Source: an uncultured Clostridia bacterium
Lineage (GTDB): Bacteria > Bacillota > Clostridia > TANB77 > CAG-508
Assembly: GCA_948745425.1 (NCBI GenBank)
Contig: CAPZDM010000026.1
Location: forward strand, 1 to 21,472
Reading direction: 5' to 3'
DNA: 21,472 nt
Part shown: piece by piece, positions 5,821 through 15,300 of the stretch
Layout: the number at the start of each line of letters is the position of its first letter
How positions within the stretch are numbered: the first letter of the stretch is position 1
Position numbers and translations under genes: made by a program
The notes under the pieces: generated by a model
Database searches by the model: none
What the model saw: only the letters and a program-made list of their open reading frames with translations
What the model was told of the DNA's origin: nothing

Positions 5821-6015
5821 ATGGTATGGTATATTATAGGTATTATACTTATTGTTTTGTCACTTGCTATATATGTCTTTGTCGACAAAAAAGAAAGATA
5901 TTGTGGCAATCGCTTTGAAGTTTCTATATTTAATCGGTGGCAAATTCCTAGTTTTTTAATTATTCTTATCACATTTATAATATTTGCCATAGGTTTAGCC
6001 TTAATCATTCTTTAA
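5821..6015 (+). CDS. 64-residue membrane protein with two helices
   Basis: I do not recognise this protein. It has a hydrophobic helix at about 3-21, a short charged loop of about 23 residues (DKKERYCGNRFEVSIFNRWQ), and a second hydrophobic helix at about 43-64 reaching the last residue. The loop probably faces one side of the membrane with both ends on the other. AAAGGAG (5807-5813) precedes ATG 5821. The gene has its own promoter and is closed by a terminator at 6025-6053, so it is a single-gene unit between tetR and the transporter. A link to the transporter is suggested only by position. Confidence 0.75.
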   Translation: MVWYIIGIILIVLSLAIYVFVDKKERYCGNRFEVSIFNRWQIPSFLIILITFIIFAIGLALIIL

Positions 6016-6024
6016 CGTTCTAGT

Positions 6025-6053
6025 AAAAAAGTCCCTCGCATGAGGGCTTTTTT
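6025..6053. terminator. Bidirectional terminator after the small membrane protein
   Basis: CCCTC-GCAT-GAGGG forms the stem tip (6033-6046). It is flanked by six A on the left and six T on the right, so it can end transcripts from either side. It isolates the MMPL promoter from upstream read-through. Confidence 0.85.
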
Positions 6054-6086
6054 CATGTACTTTTGAATATAATTATAAAAAGGGTG

Positions 6087-6137
6087 TTGACCAACAGTCA
6101 TAATAGTGGTATAATACCAAAAGTGACTTATGGTCAG
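6087..6137 (+). promoter_or_regulatory. MMPL promoter with two TetR operator-like palindromes
   Basis: TTGACC (6087-6092), 17 bases, then TATAAT (6110-6115) is a near-perfect promoter. Operator-like site 1 is TTGACCAACAGTCAT (6087-6101) and starts at the -35 box. Site 2 reads CTGACCATAAGTCAC on the minus strand (6137-6123) and covers the expected transcript start. With the site at the tetR promoter, the shared form is TGACCA-3-GTC with partial dyad TGAC-5-GTCA. Repression by the divergent TetR protein is the simple reading. Confidence 0.7.
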
Positions 6138-6157
6138 TTTAGAAAGGAGTATTTTTT

Positions 6158-8224
6158 ATGATTAAGTTTGGACAGTTTATTTGTAAACACCGAAGAGTAA
6201 TTCTTATTGTTTCATTACTACTATTAATTCCTTCTCTTATAGGAATGAAGGCTACAAAGATTAATTATGATATTTTAGTGTACTTACCTGATGATATTGA
6301 GACTATAAAGGGTGAAAATATTTTATCTAATGATTTTAACATGGGGGCTTTTTCAGTAGTAATTTTAGATGATATGAAAACAAAAGATATTATTAAGTTA
6401 GAAGATAAGTTTAAAGAGTTGGATAATGTAGAAAAGGTGGTGAGCATTGCTGATATTACTGGTAGTAGCATTCCTGCTGATTTTCTTCCTGATGGTGTGA
6501 AGGATTCTATTTATAAAGATGGAAAAACTGTAATGCTTGTTACTTTTAAAGACCAAATTTCTTCTGATACTACTCTTAGGAGTATTGAAGATATGAGAAA
6601 AATAGCAAATTCACAGTGTAAAATTAGTGGTATGGCAGCAACTGTTTTGGATACTAGAGATTTGTCTAATTCAGAAATCGTAATTTATGTTATTATTGCT
6701 GTTTTACTATGTCTAATTGTATTGGAGCTTGCTTTAGATTCTTATATTGCACCATTTTTACTTTTATTAAATATTGGAATTGCTATTTTATATAATATGG
6801 GAACTAATATATTTTTTGGAGAAATATCTTATATAACTAAGGCGATTAGTTCAGTCCTACAATTAGGTGTTACTATGGATTTCGCGATTTTCCTTTATCA
6901 TAGTTATGTGCAAGAAAAGGAAAAAGTTTCTGATATAAATGAGGCTATGGCTAGTGCTATTGGAAAAACTCTTATGAGTGTGGTTGGTAGCTCACTTACT
7001 ACTATCGCAGGGTTCTTAGCTCTTTGTAGTATGAATCTTACTTTGGGAAAGGATATTGGTCTTGTAATGGCTAAAGGTGTTCTTTTCGGAGTTATTTGTG
7101 TAGTTACCGTTCTACCTGCTATGATACTTGAATTAAATGTCTTAATTGAAAAGACTAAACACAAGGTAATATTACCTAAGTTTACAAGGGTAAAGGATTT
7201 TGTAATTAAACATTACAAGGCTTTTGCAGTTGCTTTTATAGTAATTCTACCTATTGCTTTTTATGGATATAAGTCTACAGAGATTTATTATAATCTAGAT
7301 AAGTCTTTACCAGATTATTTGGATAGTGTTAGTGCTAATACTTCACTAAAAGATGATTTTAATATGGTTTCTATGGAATTATTATTAGTTGATAAAAATG
7401 TGCCTGATTATAAGGTTAATGAAATGCTTGATGAAATTGAGGATTTAGATGGTATTGAGTGGGCTTTAGGATTTTATAAAATAACTTCTTTGGGCATACC
7501 AAAAGATGCATTGCCTGATGATTTATTATCTATTTTCCAAAATGATAGATATCAAATGGTTATTATTAATTCTAAGTATGAAATGGCGACAAATGAATTA
7601 AATGAGCAGGTGACTAAGGTTAATGAAATAAGTAAAAAGTATGATGAGAATTCAATTCTTGCTGGTGAAGGACCTCTTATGAAGGATTTGGTAGAGATTA
7701 GTGACCATGATTTTAATAGTGTTAATACTTTTTCTATTGGCATTATATTTGTGCTCATGATTATTGTACTTAAATCTATTTCTCTACCTGTTATATTAAT
7801 TGCTGTTATTGAGCTTGCAATATTTATAAACATGGGAATTCCTTATTATACAAATACTATTTTACCTTTTATTGCTTCTATAGTTATAGGTACTATTCAG
7901 TTGGGTGCAACTATTGATTATGCAATATTAATAACTAATAAATATATTTCTAATAGAAAAGATGGTAGAGATAGGAAGTCTGCTATTGATGATGCTTTAG
8001 GAACTTCAATTAGTTCAATTGCTGTAAGTGGTTTGTGTTTCTTTGGTGCTACTTTTGGAGTTGGTACTTATTCAAAAATAGAAATGATTAGTTCTCTATG
8101 TACTTTAATGTCTAGAGGTGCTATTGTTAGTATGTTGTGTGTTGTTACATTATTACCTTCATTTTTATTGATTTTTGATAAATTTATCTGCAAAACCACT
8201 CTGGGCATGAAAATTGAAAAATAA
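6158..8224 (+). CDS. MMPL/RND-family transporter
   Basis: The 688-residue membrane protein has the duplicated RND layout. Helix 1 (about 13-30) is followed by an outside loop to about 172 and a cluster of helices (173-330). A linker follows, then helix 7 (about 353-371), a second outside loop to about 522 and a last cluster (523-675). Each half carries the family motif with a membrane aspartate: GVTMDF (D near 241) and GATIDY (D near 587), likely for proton coupling. MMPL proteins of this short class export lipids or hydrophobic compounds; the substrate here is unknown. AGAAAGGAG (6141-6149) precedes ATG 6158. A promoter with two TetR-type sites lies directly upstream. The xxxLxxG-repeat protein gene follows 80 bases downstream with no strong terminator between, so the two are probably co-expressed. 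Confidence 0.92.
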   Translation: MIKFGQFICKHRRVILIVSLLLLIPSLIGMKATKINYDILVYLPDDIETIKGENILSNDFNMGAFSVVILDDMKTKDIIKLEDKFKELDNVEKVVSIADITGSSIPADFLPDGVKDSIYKDGKTVMLVTFKDQISSDTTLRSIEDMRKIANSQCKISGMAATVLDTRDLSNSEIVIYVIIAVLLCLIVLELALDSYIAPFLLLLNIGIAILYNMGTNIFFGEISYITKAISSVLQLGVTMDFAIFLYHSYVQEKEKVSDINEAMASAIGKTLMSVVGSSLTTIAGFLALCSMNLTLGKDIGLVMAKGVLFGVICVVTVLPAMILELNVLIEKTKHKVILPKFTRVKDFVIKHYKAFAVAFIVILPIAFYGYKSTEIYYNLDKSLPDYLDSVSANTSLKDDFNMVSMELLLVDKNVPDYKVNEMLDEIEDLDGIEWALGFYKITSLGIPKDALPDDLLSIFQNDRYQMVIINSKYEMATNELNEQVTKVNEISKKYDENSILAGEGPLMKDLVEISDHDFNSVNTFSIGIIFVLMIIVLKSISLPVILIAVIELAIFINMGIPYYTNTILPFIASIVIGTIQLGATIDYAILITNKYISNRKDGRDRKSAIDDALGTSISSIAVSGLCFFGATFGVGTYSKIEMISSLCTLMSRGAIVSMLCVVTLLPSFLLIFDKFICKTTLGMKIEK

Positions 8225-8304
8225 TTGGTAACAATTCTTTTCCAATTTGGATTTATGTATTAGGAAAGAATAATTTTTAGAAATAGAAAGGATCTGATTT
8301 TATA

Positions 8305-10281
8305 ATGAAAAAATTTATGTCAAAATTAATTTGTGGTGTTTTATTGTGTACTATGATTACTTACACCACTCCATTATTCGCTTTTACAAAAGATGAAACT
8401 GTTTATTCTAAGTTGGATTCTAATGGTAATATCTACAATACTGTAGTTAGTGACCATATTAAAAATACTGAACGTTCTACTTTGATTAATGATTTGTCTG
8501 ATTTATTAAATATAACAAATGTCGGTGGGGATGAATCTTTTGAGCAAAATGGTACAAATTTGGTTTGGAAGACAGAAGGTGATGATATATATTATCAGGG
8601 TGAGTCTAAAAAAGAGTTACCTATACAATGTGATATTAAGTATGAGTTAAATGGAGAAGAGATAAGTGGCAAAGATATTGCTGGGAAGTCTGGTAAGGTT
8701 AAAATAACTTTAACTTATATTAATAGAGATTCACATATTGTTAAAATTGCTGGAAAAAATGAGACTTTATATACACCTTTTATTGTTGGTTGTGGTACTG
8801 TAATAAATAATGATAATAATAAAGATATTAAAATAACAAATGGTAAGGTAATTGATGATGGAAATAAATCTATTGTTATTGGTTTGGCATTTCCTGGTTT
8901 ACAAGAAAGTTTAAATATTTCTAAAGATGTTATTGATATTCCAAGTAGTGTTGAAATATCAATGGATGCTTCTGATTTTGAGATGAGTAATATTATGACT
9001 TGTGTTACTTCAAAGGTTGTTGAAGATGATGATTTAAGTTTATTTAATGATTTGGATAAAATCTTTAGTCAAGTGAATACTTTGCAATTTGCTAGTAAAC
9101 AGTTAGAGGATGGCTCTAATACTTTAAAACAAGGTACTATAACTTATAATGAAAAATCAAAAGAATTTAATAGTGCCCTAAAGCAAGTTTCAAAAGGAAT
9201 AAGTAGTGCAAATTCAAGCTATTCTGAGATTAATAATGCTATTAGTTTAATAAATAATAGTACTTCTACTTTACAGGCTGGTGCTAAAAGTATTAGTGAT
9301 GGTTCAGATGCTATTAGTACAAATTTACTAGTTTTAAGTGAAAAATTAGGTGAATTACAGGCTGGTGCTAGTGCATTAAAAGCTGGTAAAGACAATTTGA
9401 CTTCTGGGGTAAATAAAATAATTTCTAGTGTAAATGCAAATACTTCAAATTTAGGTAATCAAGCTGATACAATTGCTAATTTACAAAAGTTAATAACAAC
9501 TAACACTAATACCAAAAATGCTTTAGTTTCACAAAATACTTCTTTAAATAATAGCTTATTATCTGGAGGATTAACTACTGAACAGGAGACTACTATTAGA
9601 AATCAGATAGCTACAAATAATAATTTAATTACTTTATTAGACTCTAATATAGCTGCAAATAATTCTACTTTAGCTTTATTAAGAGCAACTGATATTTCTG
9701 CTATGCAACAATTACAATCTGGTTTAAATAGTTTACAAAATGGTTTACAAGCATTTGATTCTGGTATTGAGGCAATATATAATGGTTCAAGTGAGTTACA
9801 GGCTGGTTCTAGTACTCTTGCTACTAAAGCTACTGAATTATCTCAAGGAGCTAAGAGTTTATATCAAGGTACTACAGAACTTTCAAATGGTACAAAGGCC
9901 TTAAATTCTGGTTCTAGCCAAATGAAGGCTGGTCTAAATGTTTTAGATTATTCTTCTGTAAAATTAACTGATGCAAATAATCAATTGACTGATGGTGCTT
10001 CTACTTTAGCAGATGGTGCTGAAAGTTTAGCTAATGGTATTACTAAATTTAATAAAGAGGGTGTCCAAAAGATTTGTAATTTAGCTAATGGAGATTTTAA
10101 AACTTTTTCTACTAGATTAGAAAAATTACAAGAATTATCTGATGAGTATAATAATTTTACTATGTTAAATGATGGTAATTTAGGTGAAGTTAAGTTCATT
10201 ATGATTGTTGATAGTATTAAAAAAGATGATAATAAAAATCAAGAGGCTATTGTTCAAGATAAAAACAAGGAAAATCATTAA
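8305..10281 (+). CDS. Secreted xxxLxxG heptad-repeat protein (YhgE-like region)
   Basis: The 658-residue protein starts with a signal peptide (about 1-26, ending PLFA). A globular region of about 210 residues follows (30-240), rich in beta-like stretches. From about 250 to 585 it is a long helical region dominated by xxxLxxG units (for example LQAGASALKAG near 351-361). A block without this spacing at about 385-465 splits it, and a denser run follows at 470-580 (LQSGLNSLQNG onward). Such repeats occur in YhgE/Pip-type proteins, often beside MMPL transporters. Unlike YhgE, I see no C-terminal membrane helices; the tail is charged. It is probably exported and works with the transporter, perhaps as an extracellular rod or periplasmic-space adaptor. 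AGAAAGGA (8285-8292) precedes ATG 8305. The gene ends at a strong terminator. Confidence 0.85.
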   Translation: MKKFMSKLICGVLLCTMITYTTPLFAFTKDETVYSKLDSNGNIYNTVVSDHIKNTERSTLINDLSDLLNITNVGGDESFEQNGTNLVWKTEGDDIYYQGESKKELPIQCDIKYELNGEEISGKDIAGKSGKVKITLTYINRDSHIVKIAGKNETLYTPFIVGCGTVINNDNNKDIKITNGKVIDDGNKSIVIGLAFPGLQESLNISKDVIDIPSSVEISMDASDFEMSNIMTCVTSKVVEDDDLSLFNDLDKIFSQVNTLQFASKQLEDGSNTLKQGTITYNEKSKEFNSALKQVSKGISSANSSYSEINNAISLINNSTSTLQAGAKSISDGSDAISTNLLVLSEKLGELQAGASALKAGKDNLTSGVNKIISSVNANTSNLGNQADTIANLQKLITTNTNTKNALVSQNTSLNNSLLSGGLTTEQETTIRNQIATNNNLITLLDSNIAANNSTLALLRATDISAMQQLQSGLNSLQNGLQAFDSGIEAIYNGSSELQAGSSTLATKATELSQGAKSLYQGTTELSNGTKALNSGSSQMKAGLNVLDYSSVKLTDANNQLTDGASTLADGAESLANGITKFNKEGVQKICNLANGDFKTFSTRLEKLQELSDEYNNFTMLNDGNLGEVKFIMIVDSIKKDDNKNQEAIVQDKNKENH

Positions 10282-10319
10282 CACAAAAACAGGTTGCTAG
10301 TGCAACCTGTTTTTGTGTT
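10280..10319. terminator. Bidirectional terminator, 18-bp perfect stem
   Basis: Bases 10280-10297 and 10302-10319 are exact reverse complements around TAGT, with AACACAAAAACAGG/CCTGTTTTTGTGTT arms. It fills the whole gap between the convergent repeat-protein gene (+) and cvpA (-). It begins within the stop codon of the first and abuts that of the second. Confidence 0.92.
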
Positions 10320-10994
10320 TTAAAATATAATCTTTAAAATTATATTATCATTATACATTGAACTCCCTATCTTTGATGAGTTTATTGTTTCTAATAGTCC
10401 TGATTTTTCCATTGTTGGTGCAAATACTGATATTACTGCAAATAATATGTATATGATAAGTGCTCCTTGTAAAAGTCCATATATTGCTCCACCTAATTTA
10501 TTGAATCCACCTATTATAGGTATTTTTGATATTATTTTTGCTAGTGCTTTTACAAATATTAGCCCAATTTTAGCTACTAGAAATACTACTATTCCAACTG
10601 CTATTTTTATTAGGTTAGATGATACAGTTTTTGATACATTGTCTATTATTTCTCTTTCTGTTTGTTCTACATGTTGTTTTTCTTTTTCAATAAACCCATT
10701 TATATAGTCTGTTACAACTTTTGGTGAGTTGTCTGTGTTTTCTTCCGTTTTATTTTCGTCTTCTTTTATTACATATGATGTTACTGTTCCCTTTATTGCA
10801 TTTTCTAACGTTGTTTGTATTGGTGTATGGTTTATTATGAAGTTGGATATTGGTGCATATAAAATTAATGCTATTAGTAATGCTATTATAAATCCTAGAA
10901 TGTTTACTGCAACACCTACTAGTCCTTTTTTATATCCAAAGAAAATACATATTAGAATGATAGCTATGATTATAATATCTACAATAATTGCCAT
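10320..10994 (-). CDS. cvpA: CvpA family membrane protein
   Basis: The 224-residue protein begins IVDIIIIAIILICIFFGYKKG, the usual CvpA opening, with helices at about 3-21, 28-48, 130-153 and 168-194. A polar, charged loop of about 70 residues (55-125) sits between the two helix pairs. CvpA-like proteins have been linked to colicin V export, purine metabolism and envelope or division functions; the biochemical activity is unknown. AAAGGAGG lies seven bases before ATG 10994. It is the last gene of a leftward transcript, 37 bases after the DUF5711-like gene. Some of the opening motif quoted here is hydrophobic and of low information, but the arrangement with the IGGFNKLGGAIYGLLQG stretch (161-177) supports the family. 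Confidence 0.88.
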   Translation of the reverse strand: MAIIVDIIIIAIILICIFFGYKKGLVGVAVNILGFIIALLIALILYAPISNFIINHTPIQTTLENAIKGTVTSYVIKEDENKTEENTDNSPKVVTDYINGFIEKEKQHVEQTEREIIDNVSKTVSSNLIKIAVGIVVFLVAKIGLIFVKALAKIISKIPIIGGFNKLGGAIYGLLQGALIIYILFAVISVFAPTMEKSGLLETINSSKIGSSMYNDNIILKIIF

Positions 10995-11031
10995 TTATTT
11001 TCCTCCTTTCGTATTTAATAATTATTAATTA

Positions 11032-12207
11032 CTATAAGTTGATTATTTCTACTCTGTCTCTATATACAATTCCTGCTATAGAACTTCCTAATACTATATT
11101 ATATATTTCTTGTTTAGACTTGTACTTTTTTTGCAACCAACCTGATGTATTTATGAATTCTGCCTCTGTTCCTAAATTTAGTACTATGTTTGTATCATAT
11201 ACTTGTAATGCTTTTACTGTACTATCTATCTCATATCGAATTTCATTATTGTTTTGAACATTTTTTATTATTACATCTCTAGAACTACTAAATATGTTAT
11301 TTGACTTTTCCATAACATATACTATATTGTTTTTATTTCTTATATCTGCCATTATTGTTTTATTTTCCAATTTTAGCATTTCAGAGTTTTTTCCATTTTC
11401 TATTAAGTGTATACTATTATCATAAATGCATACTAATTTTTCTTTGTCTTGATATTTAATATGTGTTATTAATTCTCCTGCATTTCCTGATATACTATAT
11501 TGCACTGAGTTTGTAGGGTCAGTTTTTGCTTTATCAATTGATATTATTTTGATATTTGATTGTATTATAGCTCCTGATGTGTCAACTTCTGCTATTGCTA
11601 AATATTGATTATTTCCTGATATATCTGTTGCTACTGCAATGCTTGAAGATAGATATGTTTTAAATAATTCTTTTCCTTCTGAATTAAATATAACTACTAT
11701 GTTTTTATATGACGTTCCTTTTTCTATCACTGATACATAGCCATTTTTGTTAACATTTATTTTTTCTATACTACCTTCAGTAGTTGCTTGCCATAAAAGG
11801 TTTCCTCCTGATGTTAGATATAAGTTATTTCCTTTGTTTTCTGCAATACATAAGTATTTATTATTGGCATTATATATCGGACTACTAACATTTACTTCTA
11901 TTTCCCCTGTTTTATTTGCACTTGAATTATAGATAGATAATATATTTTTTTCTAATATTGTTATATATTTATCATAAGCATAAATATTAGGATTATTACT
12001 AGAGTCTATGTCTATATACATTATATCTGTATTTTCTATGTTTTTTCTAAATATATAAGTGTCTGTCCATTCTCTAAAACTATCATCTTTAATGTATAAA
12101 AATATCATAATTATAAAACATATAATGATTATAAAAATTGACCTTAATATAATTTTTCTTTTTAGAGTCATTTTTTCTTTATATTTATTTATATCAATAA
12201 TGCTCAT
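11032..12207 (-). CDS. Membrane-anchored beta-propeller-like protein (DUF5711-like)
   Basis: With the start chosen here the protein has 391 residues. A short cytoplasmic stretch MSIIDINKYKEKMTLKRK is followed by one hydrophobic helix (about 18-38). An extracellular region of about 350 residues then holds repeated strands such as YLCIAENKGN, LLWQATTEG, YVSVIEKGT and YLAIAEVDT, spaced like blades of a WD40/PQQ-type propeller. I believe this corresponds to DUF5711, a Firmicutes family of unknown function. The open frame extends to a TTG at 12249. That codon has no binding site and overlaps the -35/-10 region of the promoter at 12240-12268, so ATG 12207 with AAAGGAAC (12217-12224) is preferred. 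It is followed closely by cvpA. The function is unknown; a surface binding or sensing role is guesswork. Confidence 0.75.
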   Translation of the reverse strand: MSIIDINKYKEKMTLKRKIILRSIFIIIICFIIMIFLYIKDDSFREWTDTYIFRKNIENTDIMYIDIDSSNNPNIYAYDKYITILEKNILSIYNSSANKTGEIEVNVSSPIYNANNKYLCIAENKGNNLYLTSGGNLLWQATTEGSIEKINVNKNGYVSVIEKGTSYKNIVVIFNSEGKELFKTYLSSSIAVATDISGNNQYLAIAEVDTSGAIIQSNIKIISIDKAKTDPTNSVQYSISGNAGELITHIKYQDKEKLVCIYDNSIHLIENGKNSEMLKLENKTIMADIRNKNNIVYVMEKSNNIFSSSRDVIIKNVQNNNEIRYEIDSTVKALQVYDTNIVLNLGTEAEFINTSGWLQKKYKSKQEIYNIVLGSSIAGIVYRDRVEIINL

Positions 12208-12239
12208 ACTTTTATTGTTCCTTTCATTTGTCTGTATAA

Positions 12240-12268
12240 ATTCTACCAAATAAATGAAAAATAAACAA
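12240..12268 (-). promoter_or_regulatory. Promoter of the DUF5711-like/cvpA operon
   Basis: On the minus strand TTGTTT (complement of 12268-12263), 17 bases, then TAGAAT (complement of 12245-12240). It lies between the terminator of the surface-protein gene and the chosen ATG at 12207, giving a leader of about 25 nt. Confidence 0.55.
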
Positions 12269-12291
12269 TACTTTTTAGTTTAAATTAATAT

Positions 12292-12313
12292 AAGGGCACA
12301 TAAATGTGCCCTT
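12292..12313 (-). terminator. Terminator of the surface-protein gene
   Basis: AAGGGCACA (12292-12300) pairs with TGTGCCCTT (12305-12313) around TAAA, directly after the surface-protein stop codon at 12318. The T-rich tail on the minus strand (TATATTAATTT) is imperfect, so some read-through into the next operon is likely. Confidence 0.75.
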
Positions 12314-12317
12314 TAGT

Positions 12318-15300
12318 TTATTTCTTTAAGAAATTAATTCCTTTTATATCTGGTCCTTTGCCCATTTTAGATATTACTATTGTTATTATTCCTCCACATA
12401 TTGATAATGATGCTACTATCATCATAATAATTATTGCACTTACTATTTCTCCTGTTTTCACACTTATTATTAATGTTGCTTGTGAATCGTCATCTTCTGT
12501 ATTTGTATCATCATCCATTTCTAATTTAGCTATATTTGTTGCTGAACCCAAATTCGCTTCTTTATTAATCCATCTTAGAGTTATCTCTAATTCTTTGCTT
12601 TCGTTTCCTGCTAAAGTAACTTCTGTTTCTAATAATCCATCTGCTCTTGTAGTCCAATATTCTGGAGCATTTACAACTTCATATCCTTTTGGTACTATTT
12701 CTAATACCTTTGCTTTTCCTTCTATATCTGATTTATTTCTTACCTTTATGCTATATTTTACTATTATTTCAGTTTTCTTTATATCAGAAGTTTTTACCTC
12801 TAATTTTGCTAATTTACCATCTGATACTCTTATATTTTCACCATTCATACTTATACTACTTATTGTTTTGTCTATTGAGAAATCTACTAATGCTTTTCTG
12901 TTTGTTAATATTTTACTTACGTTGATTTCGTCTACTTCTTGACCTCTATAACCTGCATTGATTTCTATTTTTTCCTCACTTAACATATATCCCTTTGGTG
13001 CTTCTATCTCTTTTATGTAATACTTTCCTATTGGTAAATCTACTGTGTATTTTGCTTTTCCTTGTGCATTTGTTGTAGATTTTTCTATAAGTGTATCTTT
13101 TGGTATTAAAACTTCTCCACCATTACCTTTTATATTTTCTCCTGCATATAATCCTATTATTGCTCCTTGTAAAGTTTTGCTTGTGTCTAAATCCTTTTTA
13201 ATTACTCCTAAACCTTTTTTACTTGAATTTATTTGTATTTCTATTTGTTCTGTACTTTCATCTTCTACATCCTTTGTTATAGTTTTATTTGGGTCTTTAG
13301 GATCTTTTATTTCTGTTTTTCCTTTTGCTGTTACCTTATTTTCTAATATAATGTTTTGTTCTTCATTTACTGCAACCTTTGTTTCTTTTGAAACTATATA
13401 TTCATATTTTAATGTTACAGTTTTTCCTGGTTCTATCTTACTTATTCTAACTTTTTGAGAGTCAACAAGTGTTACATTTACTCCATTTTTGTTTGCCTCT
13501 TCTAAGTATACAAATTTTCCGTTTAATAATTTTTCTTCTATTAATACATCTTTTATGTCTGTTAATCCATTATTAATTACTTTTATCACATATTGTGCTG
13601 TTTCTCCTATTTCATATTCCTTTTTTAATGCTTCTTTTATTATTATTAAATCTTTAGTTGATATGTATACTACTTCTTCGTCTTCTCCTTCAATATCTTT
13701 GATAATTGTTTTTCCTGGATTTTGTGGATCTGGTATTTCCACTTTTCCTTTTGCTTTTATCTTGTTTACTACCTTTTCCTTTTCTGATGCATTTTCAATA
13801 TTTGCTACGAATTTTAGCTCTATACTTTCTCCTGCTTTTAGTTCTTTTATTCCTATTGTTCTATCTCCAGCTTTTACTATATTATCTGATACAATATCTT
13901 CAAACTTTCCCTGTATCATTGTTTCTTCAACTACTATTTCTTTCATATCATATTGTGTAGTATTTGTTACCTTTATTGTGTATGTAATCTTTTCATTTGG
14001 CTTATATAGCTTTTTATCTGCTATCTTTTCTATTTCTAGTCCTTGTTCTCCATTTAAGTTTACTTTTTGTCTTTGGTTTTTATATTTTACTTCTACTTTT
14101 TGTATTGTCTTATCTGAACCTTGACTTACTATTTCGAATTCCTTTATCTCTTTATTTAATACAAATCCTTCTCCTGCTTTAACTTCTTTTATATAATATT
14201 TTCCTATTGCTAAATTCTCTAACTGTGCTTTTCCTTGTTCATCTGTAACAATTCTCTTTACTAAACTATCTTTTGCATATAATTTATTTTCTTGTATATA
14301 TATGTCTTCTTTTGCATATATTTCAAACTCTGCACCTTTTACTCCAATTTCTCCATATATTGGAGTTATTGTTCCATCTTCTTTTGTTTCTACTTTTATT
14401 AGTCCCTCTCCTGTTTTTATTATCTCTAGTTTTCCAGGATTTGTATTTTCTGCATTTATTAACCAATCTAGATATAGTGGTTTATCATATAATGCATTTT
14501 TTCCGTTTTCCTTGTTGCAAACTTCTCCATTAAATACTCCTCCTGAAATTGTGTACTCTGCAGTTAATTCATTTGATACTAATAGTTTTTCTGCTTCTTG
14601 TTCTCTATGATTATCTTTTAATTTTATGTAATAACTAACCTGTTTACCCTCTTTTCCAACTCTAGGGATCCTAAATGTTGCATATTGTCCATTTTCATTA
14701 TTGAACCCTTCTGAGTTTTGATAATCTGCTCCTGTATAGAATTCCCAAATGTCTGTATTTAGTTTGCTCTTGAATTGTATATCTGACAATGCTGTTGTAC
14801 TTACTTCTACTATACTTTTCATAAATTCACTAAATCTTTTGTCTAAATCTTCTTGTGCTGGAAAGTTATGATACAATGCCTCTTTTCCCCAATAACTTCT
14901 TATATATTTTAAGTATCTTGCTGGGTCACTCTTGTCTATTACTTCTTCTTCAAATTCACCATCATCATCATCTGGATTTAGCCCTTCTCCTTCATCTGGT
15001 GGCTCTGGATTTTCATCTACTTGTACTGCAATTCCTACTGCCCATACTGCATCACATACTCCTTTTAGATGTTCTGATGATGCTATTATTGACCTTTCTA
15101 AAGAACCTTGTGGCTCGGTTGGAAATCCATCACTTATGAATACACCATATACATTTCTTTGTCTTTCTGCCTGTCTTTCCATTATAACATCTGACATTGT
15201 TAATAATCCTGCTTTATAGTTTGTACCACCATTACTTGTATAATATGCATCTTTTTTTCCATATTTTGAACTTCCTTTTCCATTTGAAGGTGAAATTTCA

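Noticed and set aside
8222..8300. Possible attenuator between the MMPL and repeat-protein genes (AATTGG/CCAATT and ATTCTTTTCC/GGAAAGAAT pairings)
   Set aside because: The pairings are short or bulged and no T-run follows; not enough to call a terminator or switch.
12208..12249. Upstream TTG start for the DUF5711-like gene
   Set aside because: It has no binding site and overlaps the promoter; the ATG at 12207 has AAAGGAAC at a good distance.
12304..15219. Several long plus-strand frames inside the surface-protein gene
   Set aside because: They are shadows of the A-rich coding strand: Ser/Phe/Ile/Leu-rich translations with no binding sites or domains.
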